Source of the DNA: Chrysopilus asiliformis
Taxonomy: Eukaryota > Arthropoda > Insecta > Diptera > Rhagionidae
Length of the DNA stretch: 64,000 bases
Assembly (NCBI GenBank): GCA_964034945.1
Contig: OZ035962.1
Coordinates: 35,305,943-35,369,942 of the forward strand
Direction: 5' to 3'
Position numbers and translations under genes: made by a program. Of the stretch, positions 1 to 12,400 are shown piece after piece. The notes beneath the pieces are model-generated. The model worked only from the letters and a program-made list of their open reading frames with translations, was not told where the DNA came from and made no database searches. How positions within the stretch are numbered: position 1 is the stretch's first letter; every line of letters starts with the position of its first letter.

Positions 1-388
1 GTTTTTGTTCCATCGAAAGCAATCGCGGCACCCACTTGGAAAAAACCTTTTTCATGCTCAATTTTTCATGAAGGATAGTAAATGCACTTCCATATGATAT
101 CTGTGTTATCTCAGCAATCTCACGGAGCTTCACTTTACGATCTTTCATTATAATTTTTGTCACTTCACTCACATTTTCCGGTGTAACGGCTTCCACAGGT
201 CTACCCGAGCGTTCCGCGTCATTTGTGTCGGTACGACCACGTTTAAACTCGGCAAACCACCGACAAATCGTTGCTTTTGATGGACAAGAGTCCGGGTAAC
301 ATTTTTCAATCCATTGTTTCGCTTGCACGGTGTTTTTACCCATTAAAAAACAATGTTTTATCAGAACACGAAACTCGGTTTTTTCCAT
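1..388 (-). CDS. mariner-like transposase, N-terminal part, cut by window edge
   Basis: Reading the minus strand from an ATG at 386-388 gives about 129 codons with no stop, running off the left edge. The protein starts MEKTEFRVLIKHCF and carries the paired helix-turn-helix layout of mariner transposases: a first helical block with KQWIEKCYPDSCPSK, a conserved RWFAEFKRG segment, then a second block (KLREIAEITQISYGSAF), ending in the WVPRLLS motif that precedes the catalytic core in this family. Such proteins bind terminal inverted repeats and cut and paste their own DNA. The DD34D catalytic part lies outside the window, so activity cannot be judged. No frameshift or stop is seen, unlike the other transposase remnants here, which suggests a relatively young copy. 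Confidence 0.88.
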   Translation of the reverse strand, partial: MEKTEFRVLIKHCFLMGKNTVQAKQWIEKCYPDSCPSKATICRWFAEFKRGRTDTNDAERSGRPVEAVTPENVSEVTKIIMKDRKVKLREIAEITQISYGSAFTILHEKLSMKKVFSKWVPRLLSMEQK

Positions 389-683
389 TTTTTAAACAAA
401 CTACAAAACGACTTTACTCCAACCTCGATAACTCAGCTGTTTCTGGTCCGATCGACTTAAAATTTTGACACGTTTCAAGCAAAGGTTAGTACTCTAGAAA
501 GACGTGGTTACTGGTTTACTACGAGCGTCATCTCTGGGTTAGTCTCGGGACTTATTGATCCATGTGTTACTTTAACCTACTACCTTCTAGCTTACTATAC
601 GCACTCTTGAGCCGGGTTGTGGAGTCGGAACAAAATTATTGCTTTAGAAGTTGAATTCGGTCAATTCTTAAAAGAGAGTTTAA
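389..683. other. Upstream end of the mariner element, then unassigned DNA
   Basis: This should hold the 5' untranslated part and terminal repeat of the mariner copy. A plausible outer end lies near 530-560 (GGTTAGTCTCGGGACTTATT), but the partner repeat is outside the window and the boundary is not proven. The remainder to 683 is unassigned. Confidence 0.35.
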
Positions 684-1187
684 CCTCCGTCGCACACTTC
701 AGCTAAGCTATGTGAGCGAGGCTAGCTATAGTTACATAGCTTAGCTGGGTTAGCTAACCTCGTTGCACACTTGAGCTAAGCTACGCGGCGATATTTTCGG
801 TAAATTTATGCATTTTTCCACTTTATCTGCAGCCATTTTTAGATATAAATTATTTAACGCGATTGAAAATATTCTGCAAAAGAATTGAATTTTCACGTTT
901 TCCTTACACTTTTATGTCCCCAAAATACTACACTTTTGCAAACACCGATTCTACACTGTATAACGTCGAAAATATTTATATGTGTCAGCGATGCCAACGA
1001 AGTAGTTCGCGTAGTTGAAGCCTGAACTACGCGAGCGAGCTTAGTCCGCGTCGCCCATGACTACGCGATGTAGTTTCATAGTTTCGCTGAAGTGTGCGGT
1101 CGCCAATGCAAATGCTAAGGATTTTACTTTCAGCGAGAAACTTAGCTCACGTAGTTGAGCTCGCTTAGCTGAAGTGTGCGACGGGGG
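684..1187. mobile_element. PIF/Harbinger-type MITE, 504 bp, TAA target duplication
   Basis: Terminal inverted repeats start CCTCCGTCGCACACTTCAGC on the left and read CCCCCGTCGCACACTTCAGC on the other strand at the right end. They are flanked on both sides by TAA (681-683 and 1188-1190). The inside contains further nested inverted motifs built from GCACACTT, GCTAAGCT and CTACGCG, so most of the element can fold back. No coding capacity is seen. The 3-bp TAA duplication points to PIF/Harbinger, which is an inference. Confidence 0.75.
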
Positions 1188-1190
1188 TAA

Positions 1191-1485
1191 GAGTCGGAGT
1201 TGGAGAAAATTCGTCGACTACAACGAAAATTTATCGAATCGGTTATTTTAGAATAATTGGCTCTTTGCTAGTTTATTGTCCCTATAATTTAGGTCAAACC
1301 TCAACGTTTTGCAACCAAAAATACTGTTTGATTTGGGATTTCAAGTGACTTACTGATTTTTAAGACGAAGGTGCCAGAGTTGGAGTTGGAGTTAGGCCTT
1401 CTAGACTTTCAAGAGCCGGAGTCAGGTATTTTAAAATTTCAGGAGTCGGAGTCGAAGGTTGAGCTACCGACTCCACAGCCCTGCT
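1191..1485. other. Unassigned, GGAGT-rich simple tract
   Basis: Contains loosely repeated (G)GAGT(T/C) words at about 1190-1205 and 1376-1460 (GAGTTGGAGTTGGAGTTAGG and similar). No gene is seen. Confidence 0.4.
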
Positions 1486-2265
1486 CCTAAGTCGATTGGA
1501 GTATTATTTCAAAAGTGTTTGTCAGTTTGTTAGTCTGTCAGTCTGTTTACAATATTTCTCAAAAACTAATAGAGATAGAGCCATGAAATTTTACAGGCGT
1601 GTGCGGTAACGGATTTCCACGACTCTGGGGGTGTCGGGGGTTAACCTCAAGTAACCAAAATGGCAAAGAAACTTCGCATTTCTTTATAGTCTTATGTATG
1701 AACTAATAGAGATAGAGCCATGAAATTTTACAGGCGTGTGTGGTAACGGATTTCCACGACTCTGGGGGAAATCCGTTAACCTCAAGTAACCAAAATGGCA
1801 AAGAAACTTCGCATTTCTTTATAGTCTTATGTATGAACTAATAGAGATAGAGCCATGAAATTTTACAGGCGTGTGTGGTAACGGATTTCCACGATCCTGG
1901 GGAAATCCGTTTACCTCAAGTAACCAAAATGGCAAAGAAACTTCGCATTTCTTTATAGTCTTATGTATGAAGAAAGTTGAAGACAGTAAATTTTGCTACA
2001 CTTTTGTATCACTAGAACTCGATATCTTAAACCCATATCGAGATATACCGTTATTAAGAAAAATGTGTTTTTTGCGTTTCTTTCGAAAACTTGAGATATT
2101 TTCATTAAACATAAAAAAAATGATTTTTGCGAATTTCTTGCCAACTGACGGATCCCCGTAAAAATAGTTCAAGTAAGAATTAAAGATATTAAAATTCTCT
2201 ACATTTTTGCCTTACACCGTAAATCGATGTCTTTTACCGTTATCGAGATATTTCAGATTTTTTAA
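1486..2265 (+). mobile_element. Dispersed repeat, 'H' family copy 1
   Basis: Shares ordered blocks with 13500-13870, 15165-15835 and 53886-54161: a TCGATTGGAGT block, a GTCAGTCTGTCAGTCTG tract (about 1520-1550), AACTAATAGAGATAGAGCCA, then ATGAAATTTTACAGG and TATCGAGATAT/AACGGTAA blocks. The layout (a short core beside a GACA-type tract) resembles non-autonomous Helentron-like dipteran repeats. Class assignment is inference. Confidence 0.55.
1564..1972 (+). repeat. Three tandem copies of a ~136-bp unit
   Basis: The block beginning AACTAATAGAGATAGAGCCA recurs at 1564, 1701 and 1836, giving periods of 137 and 135 bp. Each unit carries ATGAAATTTTACAGGCGTGT, a GGATTTCCACGA word and AACTTCGCATTTCTTTATAG. 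The copies differ at only a few positions, so the triplication is recent. It lies inside the H-family repeat and is absent from the other H copies. Confidence 0.9.
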
Positions 2266-3667
2266 AATTAAAATGCCTTCCTCTATAAAAACTGTTTTTT
2301 TTTCGTAGCGTTATTTTTTTCGTACTCTTAATTTGCGGAAGAACGTAGATTTTGTATAAGAAAGTAATGCGCTGTTCTCATAAGATATTTTTCAATGTTA
2401 TTTGAATCCTAAGGAATTAAACTTGTGAGTTTCAATAATCTACTAAACAAAAAAGGTTACCGGTAGGTAGAAGGTTAAAATATTCAAATAAAAACAGTCC
2501 ATAGCGTGATATATTTTCCCATAAATAGGGTGACGACACATCCCGGAATCGGTGGGATATCCCCGTATTTAGGCTTGTTGTTCCGGCTTACCTGAAACTA
2601 AATTTTTGTCCCAGATTTTTTAAATTAGTGTTTTCAAACACTAGAAAAAACAATCACTAAATATGAAAAACGATATCTATTTTGTCTGAAAATTGCTCAA
2701 AAGTATATTTTTTTTCGCCTGCGGCAGATTTTTGCAACAATTTTTCACAAAAGGTGCATTATCCCACAAAAAGTGGCCTGCGGCGCATCTATATTGTTAT
2801 TTTTTTTTAAATTTCCGTTGCGATTATTTATAAGACACATAAAATGAAAAATAAAAATCAATTATTTTTTCTTGGGACTGTGTATATCTTAATTTAAATA
2901 CCTGCGCCGCATTCTGTTTAAAAAATTTCAATTAGCAAAAGTGGTCAACATTTGAATTTGTGTATCTCTTAATTTAAATACCTGCGCCGCTTTCTGTTTA
3001 AAAAATTTCGCCTGCGGCTTACATTAATGATTTTTTTTTCATAGTTTTATCTAAATCAAATTTCATTTTCTATATAAAATTTGTTGTTCATCTTGTCCCA
3101 GACTGGCCCCATACCCAAAAAATTATTTTGGCCCCCCAGTGAAAGAATTCCTGCGGACGCCCATGGTGCTTCAGTATATTATGTATGCTTTTAAACTCTG
3201 AAATTGAATTAAAAAATTTCAGTATTATGTTTTATTTTAAATTATAATTTACGTTACACACTTTATAATTTTATCAAAATATACTAGAATTCTAAAGAAC
3301 ATTTTCTTGAAACCTCGTTTACACTTGTGATTTTTCTTGAATTTCTCCTCGAATTTTATTCCGAATTTCTTCCGCGAATTTTATTCATCTATTGCAGAAT
3401 AAAATCAATTAGCAAAAGTTGTCAACATTTGAATTTGTACGGTCGGTTTTATATGAAAAAACTCGAGTTCGAATCTTTTAAGAATAAATTTCTGGATTTG
3501 GTATTCTGGAGTGTAAACGGTTAAATTTTTGGAGTGTAAACGGTTGTGCAACATGAATTTAGTGTCGAAGAATAAAATTCGCGGAATAAATTGTCATGTG
3601 GAAACGGCGCCTAAAACATTAGTCCCAGGAAAATTTGTTTTGTACTTTTTAGTTTATTTTTAAAACG
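2266..3667. other. Unassigned AT-rich DNA with a short internal duplication
   Basis: A ~50-bp block with AATTTAAATACCTGCGCCGC occurs at 2880-2930 and 2960-3009. The intervening CAATTAGCAAAAGTGGTCAA block recurs with one change at about 3407. GCCTGCGGC words are frequent between 2715 and 3020. These look like debris of an old repeat. No protein is recognised. Confidence 0.4.
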
Positions 3668-4078
3668 TATATCGCACATGGTCCCGTAGACTGTAGTATC
3701 TCAAAAAAATGTGTTTTTGAGTAATTATTCCATTATATAAAGGAAAATTGACCGAATCAAATGAAAAACAAATTTAAATGTAAACGTAGTCCTAAAATGT
3801 ATTTATTTTTGGTTTTTTAAATTCCCATTTTTTAAAATTTAAATTGATTTTGTGGAAAACAAACCTAACTCTATCTTTTATTATTGCAAAAAAAAAAAAA
3901 ATGAAGCAAATGATCTGTAAATTATTATCAAAAGAGTAATAAATTGAAATATTACTGTACAGACAACAGAAAAAACAATTATTTATAAACAATTATTTTG
4001 AAATGAAAACTTTGAATGCGTTTTTCTTGAAATGGCCGATTTTGAGATACTACAGTCTACGGGACCATGTGCGATATA
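3668..4078. mobile_element. Fold-back MITE, 411 bp
   Basis: Ends are inverted repeats of about 38 bp. The left begins TATATCGCACATGGTCCCGT at 3668 and the right is its complement ending at 4078. Both arms continue through AGACTGTAGTATCTCAAAA. The interior is AT-rich and non-coding. No target duplication longer than TA can be read, so the superfamily is not assigned. Confidence 0.7.
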
Positions 4079-4399
4079 TTAGAAAACTGTTGTTTTTAAA
4101 TTTTCACCAGAGGTGATTTAAATTTTAACCAGAGGTGACACCAAAAGTTTTCTGAATTTGATTCAGGTTTGGTTCAAGGGTGAATTGGGTTTCTGGTTTT
4201 TGGTTTCAAAGATTTGAAAACTTGGTTATGGTTTCTAAACTTACAGAAACTCGGTTCTGGTTTTGGTTTACTAAAATTTCAATTGTTCAGGCGTTTTTGG
4301 TTCCGTTTAAGAAACCGTTTTGCATCTCTGATTTAAACAAAAAAGGAAAACAAAAATTAAATGCAGCGAATACGGTATTGGAACTATGATTCTCATATA

Positions 4400-5956
4400 C
4401 AGCCTTGGCCAAAAGTATTGAGCACCCATGATATATGGCAAAATAACCGTTATATTTAGATGGAGTCAAATAAAAATAGTTTTAGTAGATGTTAATCGTT
4501 TATTGTATAATAGAAATTTAATATTTTGTTGGACCACCCTTCGCCTTTATACCGGCAGCGATTTTCTTAGGCATGGATGCGACGAGTTTCTTACATTCAT
4601 CGCTGCTTATCGCGCTCCACTCTTCTTGGAGGTGCCTTTTTAAATCTTCTTTTGACGAAATTTGATGTGCCCTCACCTTACGCTTTAGTATAGCCCATAA
4701 AAGTTCTATGGGGTTTAAATCCGGAGACTGCGAAGGCCACTCTAAAACATCGACGCAATTATCTTCAAACCAATTCTTTGTTTCGGTGGACTTATGGCAT
4801 GGTGCGTTGTTTTGCTGAAACTTTACGCCATCCATGTTTGTATCTCCAAAAATCCATGAAAAGGACGCCATAAGTGTAGTTTTGAGCACATTTATGCATT
4901 TTTTGGAGTCCATTTTGCCTTCACATACGAACATTTCACCAACTCCAGATCCAGCCATGCAGCCCCAAACCATTATACTGCCACCCCCGTATTTTACGGT
5001 TGGTACAACACATTCGACATTATACTCTTCGCCTATTCGGCGGCGGACATACGATGCACCGGGTGTCCCGAAAACCTAAAAAATAATGAAAAAATATGAT
5101 TTGTAAACCGTTGGATTTTACTACACTACACATATTTATCGGGTCGAAAATAATGTTTTTCTACAGAAAAAGGAATTATTTTACTCCCCTGAAAGTTTGA
5201 TTCGTCCGACCATAGAATATTTGACCAATCTTGCTCGGTTAAACTTTTGTGTTTTAGAGCCCATTGGAAGCGAGCCTTTTTGTTTTTTTCGGAAAGCCAC
5301 GGCTTCTTCCTGGCTTTGCAGCCTTTTAGACCAGCTTTCTGCAGTCTTCTTCGTGTCGTCCTGGCAGATATTGGCTTTTTAATTGTTACTGAAAAATCAG
5401 CAGCGAGCTGGAAAGACGTTTTTCTCCTATTTTTCAGTGAATCCCTTACTAATATTATGTCTTCACGATCTATAATAAGTCGTTTTCGTCCAGATCTGTG
5501 TCTATTTTTATGCGATCCAGTCTTCTCGAACCGTTCGATAACATATTGCACAGCTCGACGCGAACATTTGACGGTTTTAAAAATTTCCACTTGGGACTTG
5601 CCTTGCTGCTTCAAAAGTTGAATTTCTACCCGCTGTTGCAATGTCAGGTCTCTTTTTTTCGCTAAATTTACATTAAAATATTTAATTTATTGAAAAAAAA
5701 ATCACTTCAAGGCACTACACAACTGTATGTCTTCACAGCGAGCTGAGAAAGCGAACTAATCGGATATCAAAAAACACCACAAAAGCAAATTTTTAAGGTT
5801 CTAGATGTTTTGTTACTAACCAGCCACTTGACTATTGTTTAAATTTTATTTTTTAGATACCGACAAAACTTTAATAAACAATCCGATTGATTTGGAGCAT
5901 CAGATTTTGTATATTAGTAAAATTTACAGGGTGCTCAATACTTTTGGCCAAGGCTG
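4400..5956 (-). mobile_element. Tc1-family DNA transposon, 1557 bp, inactive
   Basis: Perfect 28-bp terminal inverted repeats at 4400-4427 and 5929-5956 begin CAGCCTTGGCCAAAAGTATT and are bordered on both sides by TA (4398-4399, 5957-5958), the Tc1/mariner target duplication. A single transposase gene on the minus strand fills the middle. Intact ends beside a broken gene mean this copy could only move with a transposase supplied from elsewhere. Confidence 0.95.
4518..5662 (-). pseudogene. Tc1-like DD34E transposase, split by an unspliceable intron, catalytic Asp lost
   Basis: Two open blocks on the minus strand (5662 to 5189 and 5075 to 4518) together encode the usual ~340-residue Tc1 transposase. 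The first holds the paired-like DNA-binding half and the first catalytic Asp in WSDESNF. The second holds VFGTPGASYVRRR, GGGSIMVWGCM, FQQNNAPCH and PSQSPDLNPIELLW. They join cleanly as SNFQ-VFGT if 5076-5188 (113 bp) is an intron: it ends in a T-rich tract plus TAG, but its donor reads CAG|GGGAGT where CAG|GTGAGT is expected. The second catalytic residue is Asn (AAC at 4809-4811) where the family has Asp, 34 residues before the conserved Glu. No in-frame ATG is seen at the front. The gene is dead by three separate changes. Confidence 0.92.
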
Positions 5957-7745
5957 TATATTAATTATAAATATATGTGTTTAATATTTTCAGTGATAAT
6001 TAGATATTATTATTCTCGTCATTTTTATTATATCACAAGAACCTTTTGAAAAAAGTTGAGTATCTCCAATACTAGAAAGTGGCTTCGATAATGATAAAAT
6101 CAACGTGAGGAACTTCCTATAGCTATGCATTGTTAACCGGGTAGTTGCGATTGCAAAGGGTTTCATTCAAAAGCGAATTGGCTTGATGGTTTGCTCTTAG
6201 GCATTACTTTTGCTAAATACGGGTAATTAATTCAAGAAAGTTGTATGCTAATTTCTCTAGCTGGTATTAGAGAAAAAATATAACGGTTTATCAGGTCATT
6301 ATTGTGGTATTACTAGACGAAAATTTGAAAAAAATGGAGCAGCATTTTGGCTTTATTGGATCAGTGAGTGTCTTGCATCTGCCGGCATTATTTGTTGATG
6401 CAGGTTGTACCTACATTTATTTTTTCAGTTTATATATTATGTGGCTAAACCGTTTGTCGATATCAAATATCTTTGAAAAAATCTTTAATATATCAGAGTT
6501 TTTTTTTAACTGGATCATATAGAAAAGACAGCCGAAATTCAGTGATTTGATAGACTACTTTATACGATACCGATATATTCAAAGAAAACGGCAATAAGGG
6601 TTTATTTCGTATGCGTTCTTTTTTGGTTTTGAATTTTCAATCAGTTTGGTTGAGCAATGGCTGTCGTCTTTGCTTGCTAAACTCAAAATTTCTCGTCAAA
6701 AACGCGTTTTTGTCTCTTCTGACAAGTTAAAGAAGTTCGTTTGATTTGAGTGTTTTTTTCTGTATTACAATTCAACAATATTTAGATAACAAAAAATGTC
6801 TTCGACAGAGTAGACATATAGTATAGTCAGGAATGGAATCGATTGTTTGCTTGTTTAATGCAGTTTTTATCTGTTGCTTGTCGAGCGGTTTTTGGGTGCG
6901 ATCGGACAAGACGTCAATTTGATCGATTTTTAAATGCCTCTTGCATTTCCATGTTTCTGATCCTTCGGTGAATTCAATGGAATTCAATAAAAACGGAAAT
7001 CAGAGATGCCTAGCCGCTGCCGGCTGTTGATCGTTTATTCGTCAAAATTCAATGAAAATGATTTCGCATTCAAGAACTGTCCTTTAAAATGATTTCATTA
7101 AATTTGTTTTTATTTTTTAATGATAGAAGTCTTCCGTTTTGATCTCTAGATTGACATCAGAAGGTTAAATGTATGCCAAAGTTTAATGACCCCTTGCGAA
7201 CATTTCAAGGAGCTTAATTTTTCCATTATTAAAATGGTCAAATTTTTTGTTTTATTCATTGATATTTTTTTTTTTTAATTTACCACTTAAATAGAAAAAG
7301 AAAAGTTAAACAAATTCAATATATATTTTAAAGAATTAAACTGGATAGAATTTCTTTTAGACATCGGGCTTGTCCCGGGTTCTTAATTTAGCCGTATTTA
7401 TGCTGCTTCTTTGCCTGTGTAGAATTAGCAATTCTGTGTTTGATGGGTTAAGTAAACGATCGAGATTTATCAAGGCCTATGTGGGTAATTGTAGATATTT
7501 TGGAAACGCGATCATTTCGAAACACTAGGTTTTATAATAATATTTAAACTACTTCAATTAAATCAAGCATTTTAAATGTCTCAAATTAAACATAAAACGC
7601 AAAAACATTGTAATCTGTTTCGATTTATATGGCAACACAAAAATTTGTCAATTTGACAACTGTAGAATTTTTATGTTGCCACATAAAAATTTTGGAAATT
7701 ACCAAGCTCTCAAGTGGTCGGTATTGATATTCTATGTAGAATAAT
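5957..7745. other. No recognisable feature
   Basis: AT-rich DNA with homopolymer T/A runs. Open frames are short (under about 75 codons), mostly lack ATG and have no family resemblance. I see no repeat copies here. Confidence 0.5.
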
Positions 7746-8284
7746 TATACCCGTATGGTGAAACCAAAGGGTATATTAGATTTGCCTTACCGTTTGTAAT
7801 GCCAAGATCCCGTCATCACAAAAAACGAATCACACCAGTGTGTTTAGAATGATAAAAAAAGTTGAATTTAGCATGTCTGTCCGTCCGTCTGTCCGTCTGT
7901 CCGTCTGTGGCGCGGATTGCGGGCGCACGGATTGAGCTAGAGATTTGAAATTTTGCACAGATCCGTTTTTCGTAAAATGCGAGGCTAAGTTCGTTCATGG
8001 GCAAAAATGGACCATTAGAACGAAAACAATTTTTGCGAAACAATTTTGCGAATATCTCCAAAACGGTGCAAAAAAGTCCAAGAACAAAAGTTGTTTAGAA
8101 TATGATTCTACATAAAATTCCTATACATCAAAATCCGATTGGAATAAATTTTAAAAAATCTTATTGGAAAGTTTGACTTCAAACTGGAATTTTGGTACAA
8201 CTGTTCGAAGTTTGATACGGAAATCACCATACGGGTCTCCAATGATTGCCAGATTGGCAATTATAGCTTTGGTTATGTTTTTAT
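7746..8284 (+). mobile_element. DINE-1/mini-me-like element, copy A1
   Basis: Begins TATACCCGTATGGTGAAACC followed by GGGTATATTAG, a terminal stem. Then comes a (GTCY)n tract at about 7874-7908, a GCGGATTGCGGGCGCACGG segment, and a 3' end with CACCATACGGGT (complementary to the 5' CCCGTATGGTG) and the hairpin TTGCCAGATTGGCAA just before the terminus. This layout is that of Drosophila DINE-1/INE-1 and dipteran mini-me, non-autonomous relatives of Helentrons. Non-coding. Confidence 0.8.
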
Positions 8285-9433
8285 ATCCAGTTTTTCTAGA
8301 ATCAGCTTTTAGCTGGTCAACGAATTCTGTATATCGTGCAGCTTTGTTGCTTTGCAGTTCGGATGCGCAGTTTTATTTAATAATTCGATTTGTTTGTTTC
8401 GTATGGAAAACATTTTTTTTATGATTTTTGCTATTCCAACGATTTTTACGTTAAAAAATGTTGAAAAATAATGATTCGGTAATAGCAGCGGCTTTTTTGT
8501 CACTTACATTGTTGGTGAGGACAAAATGCCGTCGCGTCGTCGCTTGACCAAACGAAGTTATTGGGTAAACCCTGGATGGCGAATCGCAAACATTTTGGGG
8601 CTATCCAGAATTTTGTTAGGGTGACGAAGAATATTACAAAAACTTCCTCAGAATGTCGGCATTTGACTTCTATTGAAAAAAGTTTCGCCCCTAATCAAAA
8701 AACAAGTCACGGTCATGAGGAAATCGATTACTCTAATGGAGCGTCTTCTAGTCACATTGAAATTTTTAGGAAATGCTAAATATAAAACCAAACAAAAGAC
8801 ATAGTTTCTCCTTTTATCATGTTTACTTTCAATTGAAATAAGTTTAAAAATATGAAAAAGTCGGTTCAAATTGTTAATTTCTGCTGGTACTTCTGGTTCT
8901 AACAAGGTAGCGCCGTAAAAGTTGCAACCAGATGAAACTTTTTCTGGCAGCGGCAGCTTTTCAATATTAGTTCACATTTGGCTACTTTTTATGTTGCGCA
9001 GCATTTGAAAATACTTCGGGTTTTCAAAAGGAGCGCAGTTTTCTGGGTAGCAAAGGGCTTCAGGTTCAGACATTGCAGCATGCAAGTAGCACATTTTTTC
9101 GTCATGCTGCGCAGTAAAAGTAGCCATGTTTGATAAATAAATACGTTCGCCAAATTACTCCGTCTTTTTTCGCCGGTGTGAAAAATCAAATGATTTTGAT
9201 TGGTGTTTGCAGAACGCTGTTTGACGGAGTAAAACGGTGACGAGCGCCAACTATTTCAATGAACGTGTGTAGAGTCAGCATTGTTGCAATCAATAAAACC
9301 TGCACACAAGGCCTACGCCAACAAAAGATTATGAATTTTTTGTCAAAATTGATTTTTCGATGTTACTTGTGTGTACGCATTCCTATTTACGTAAATAAAA
9401 ATCTCGTATTTTTTAGTCTAAAGCTAATTTAAA
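8285..9433. other. No recognisable feature
   Basis: Only short, unrelated open frames are present, and no copy of the window's repeat families is seen. Confidence 0.45.
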
Positions 9434-9497
9434 AATCTCGACAATTCGTATTTATTCGTCGGTCTCTTGAAATACGAATTATCGGGATTCTACTGTA
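9434..9497. mobile_element. Single end of a pogo/Tigger-like MITE
   Basis: Ends ATACGAATTATCGGGATTCT ACTGTA, which matches the right end of the complete element at 53236-53408. A diverged CGACAATTCGTAT word lies 40 bp earlier. The left end is not found, so this is a truncated copy. Confidence 0.6.
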
Positions 9498-12400
9498 GTT
9501 GTCTCTCATCACGAACGATTGAATACAATCAAGTTAATTTTTACATGAAGCAATGGGGAATAGGAAATATTTTATAGGAAACATCAAGTTTCGATCCCGA
9601 AAATCCAATGTAGGATCTTCCACAGAGTAACGATATAAAATTATATTTTCTGTCCAATTTAAGCATTGGAAACAATTCCAAACCGGTCAAAAAATAAGAA
9701 AATTTCTAGCAGCACCCTTAACTCTTTAAGGGCAATTAAAAGTTCAAGTTTTTCCTTATTAAAATATTTCATGATAATTATTTCAATGTTTTATATTTCT
9801 TTTATGGTTCTGATTCAACATTTGAGAACAAAACATTTGGTAATGTCTACCTTTTGAAATATTTTCTAGTTCTTGAGGATTGAAATTTTCGTTTCTTATA
9901 TTGTCAAGACAAAAGAGATTTTGCTTTGTTAAACTTCATAGCTGGTGGTCTGTAGATATTTTTCGAAGATCACAAACTACTTGTATAAGAGAAAGAACGA
10001 ACAGCACTAGTGTTCACTGACTATACAGATAATCGAAATTCCTTAGTTAAAAATAATGTCGCATGTTAGGACCTTACCTACCTGTGGTAAAGGTGGCGTC
10101 GGTGGTAGTGGCCTTTGCGTTTCTTTTTTGTTAAGTTCAAGATTGCACGAATCCGACAGCATTCACACGAAAGTATTACTTATAAGCTTTTTCGCAAAGG
10201 AAAATAAAGATAATTTGTTCAGAGTTTTAGAAAAGAAAAGACAGTACCCACACCCCTTTTTCTTCTGTCAACTGGACGCCATGCACAAGTAACAAAGTAT
10301 TGAGGTGTTCGACTTGACATGGCCTGGAATTGAATGGCATCTTACGGAATTTTTCAAATCTTATATATTTTTTTGTTATTGGTTTTATGAAGTTTTTAAA
10401 TAGTGGCTCTACTAATGGCTTTAGTAAAAAATACACAGGGAATATATTTCATTGTTTCTCACTTTTCTTAATAAATGGATAAATGCTGAATGTCTTAATT
10501 GTCTATTTAAAATACATAAAAAAGTCAACGTGTGATGAATAAAAACTGCGTTTTAATAGTCTCACGTGTTATGAACATTTGTAATTGGGCGCCAGTCATT
10601 GAACTATAACTACTCTTGAATTTTGTTTTTTGAAGTTTTCAAGTATCTTTGTGAAAATTTCGAGTGTAAAGATGTCACAAGTACGTTAAGAATAGAACTA
10701 TGACTGTCAGTAATATTTTTGTAGCGAAAATATAAATCAAAACATAAATCAAAAAAGTATATAGTACAATATTATCGTCTAAAACACATTCTATTTTGTT
10801 GTGTAATTCAAAAACTTGAATCATACAAGTTATATCGGAAACTTTTTTTTGATTTGGCAGAAAATATTGTTGACCTACTACAATTACATCCTTGCAAAAT
10901 CGGGTTATATCAAATTTCCAGTTTCTAGCTTAGCCCTTGGATGTCCGATGTTGCTTGTAAGCAACATTTTGTATTATGCCTCTCTAGGACTAAAGAACAA
11001 CAACCGACAAAAAAAATGTGTTCTCTAACTGCAGAAAAAGTCGAGCATGAAAGGGTTAATTTCACAGACTCTTTGTTTAACTTTTGTGCAAATTTTATGT
11101 TTTCGCCCCAAGAAGCCTCCTATCAAAGCGGACAAATCTACGGAAATTCATAAGGAAAAGTCAAGTTCAAAAAGGGTTTTCGTTACGAAACACATGTGTA
11201 ATCACTGACAAGTTCAATACAATGAAACAATTTAATTAACAAGAAAAAAAATTACTCACACGCTTGAAATTTCGTTTTTCCCCCTCACAGTTCGTTCCAA
11301 GAGCACTGTGGTCTAACGACATTGGTTCACTGATAGCTGTCAGTCGACTGAATAAGCAGTCCAATTCACGCAGATTTGTTTTCAACCGTTGACTTAACCG
11401 CAATGAGTCTACTTACCCCTATAGCCAACTATGCCCGGTCAGCCCTAATATATGTAAGAAATGTAAAAAGGAAAAAGTGAAAGGATATGAGAGAAATTTC
11501 CACAGTTCGGAGAAAAACTTAAACAATTAGTATTATTTTGTATTATTTTACCACGATAATAGCCAAGTTATAGTTTTTGTCCACAACCCTCATAGTTACA
11601 ACAAAAATCTGCTTGATTGTTGTATTTCTTTGCGCAATTTAAAAATCCGTCGTTTAAATTTTTAAAGACGAGCTAATTTGAATTTTATAGCATGTAAATT
11701 AAGTACTTAGCAAATCACAATTGTCATAATCACGTTCTTTTGTTTTCATAATGGAAATTTTTTTTGAATGGCAGGTGATGGTCATTTTAGTTTAATGTTA
11801 ATAAATTTGTTGAAATTCTACATCACTCTTAGATAAATTAACTCATGAACTCCTTACTTCGTTTCATTCTACACTCTTGCTATTGTAAAATAGTAAAATA
11901 GCAACAGGATATAATTGAAATACCTGAAATCGTTCAACGTCAAATTATTTTCAAGACAGATAAGACGGAATTTGTGATGAAATTTTGTTTTGCTCGGGTT
12001 TTGGTCTTTTTATGTCTGCTATATTGGAGTCTTGCATAGTGAATGGTTTAAGCGTGCGCACGCGTCTCCAAAAAGAAGTTGTAGCGTAGATTTTAGGTTG
12101 TGATGGCAGTTATTTGGCGCAAATTCAGGGAGAGCGAAGACGTTGCTAAGACCCGACCAGGCGTTTGACGTTAGGTATGGGTAGTCAGACAGCTATGCAG
12201 ACAGACAGACATGCGTTTAATATGGCCCACGGCTTTTGGTTCAAGACAACTCCAAAAATAAGAACACCACGCAACGCAATCTTCCTTTGGTGAAAAAAGT
12301 GTGCATTGCGAAGCGCATAATTTAAAAGATGTCGAAAGGTGGAGAAGTTAAGCGACTCTGGCTACGGAGTTAGGAATGACAAGCCTTTAAATATTTTCGA

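Noticed and set aside
11276..11300. Strong-looking 3' splice site TTTTTCCCCCTCACAG
   Set aside because: No open exon, coding similarity or partner donor nearby.
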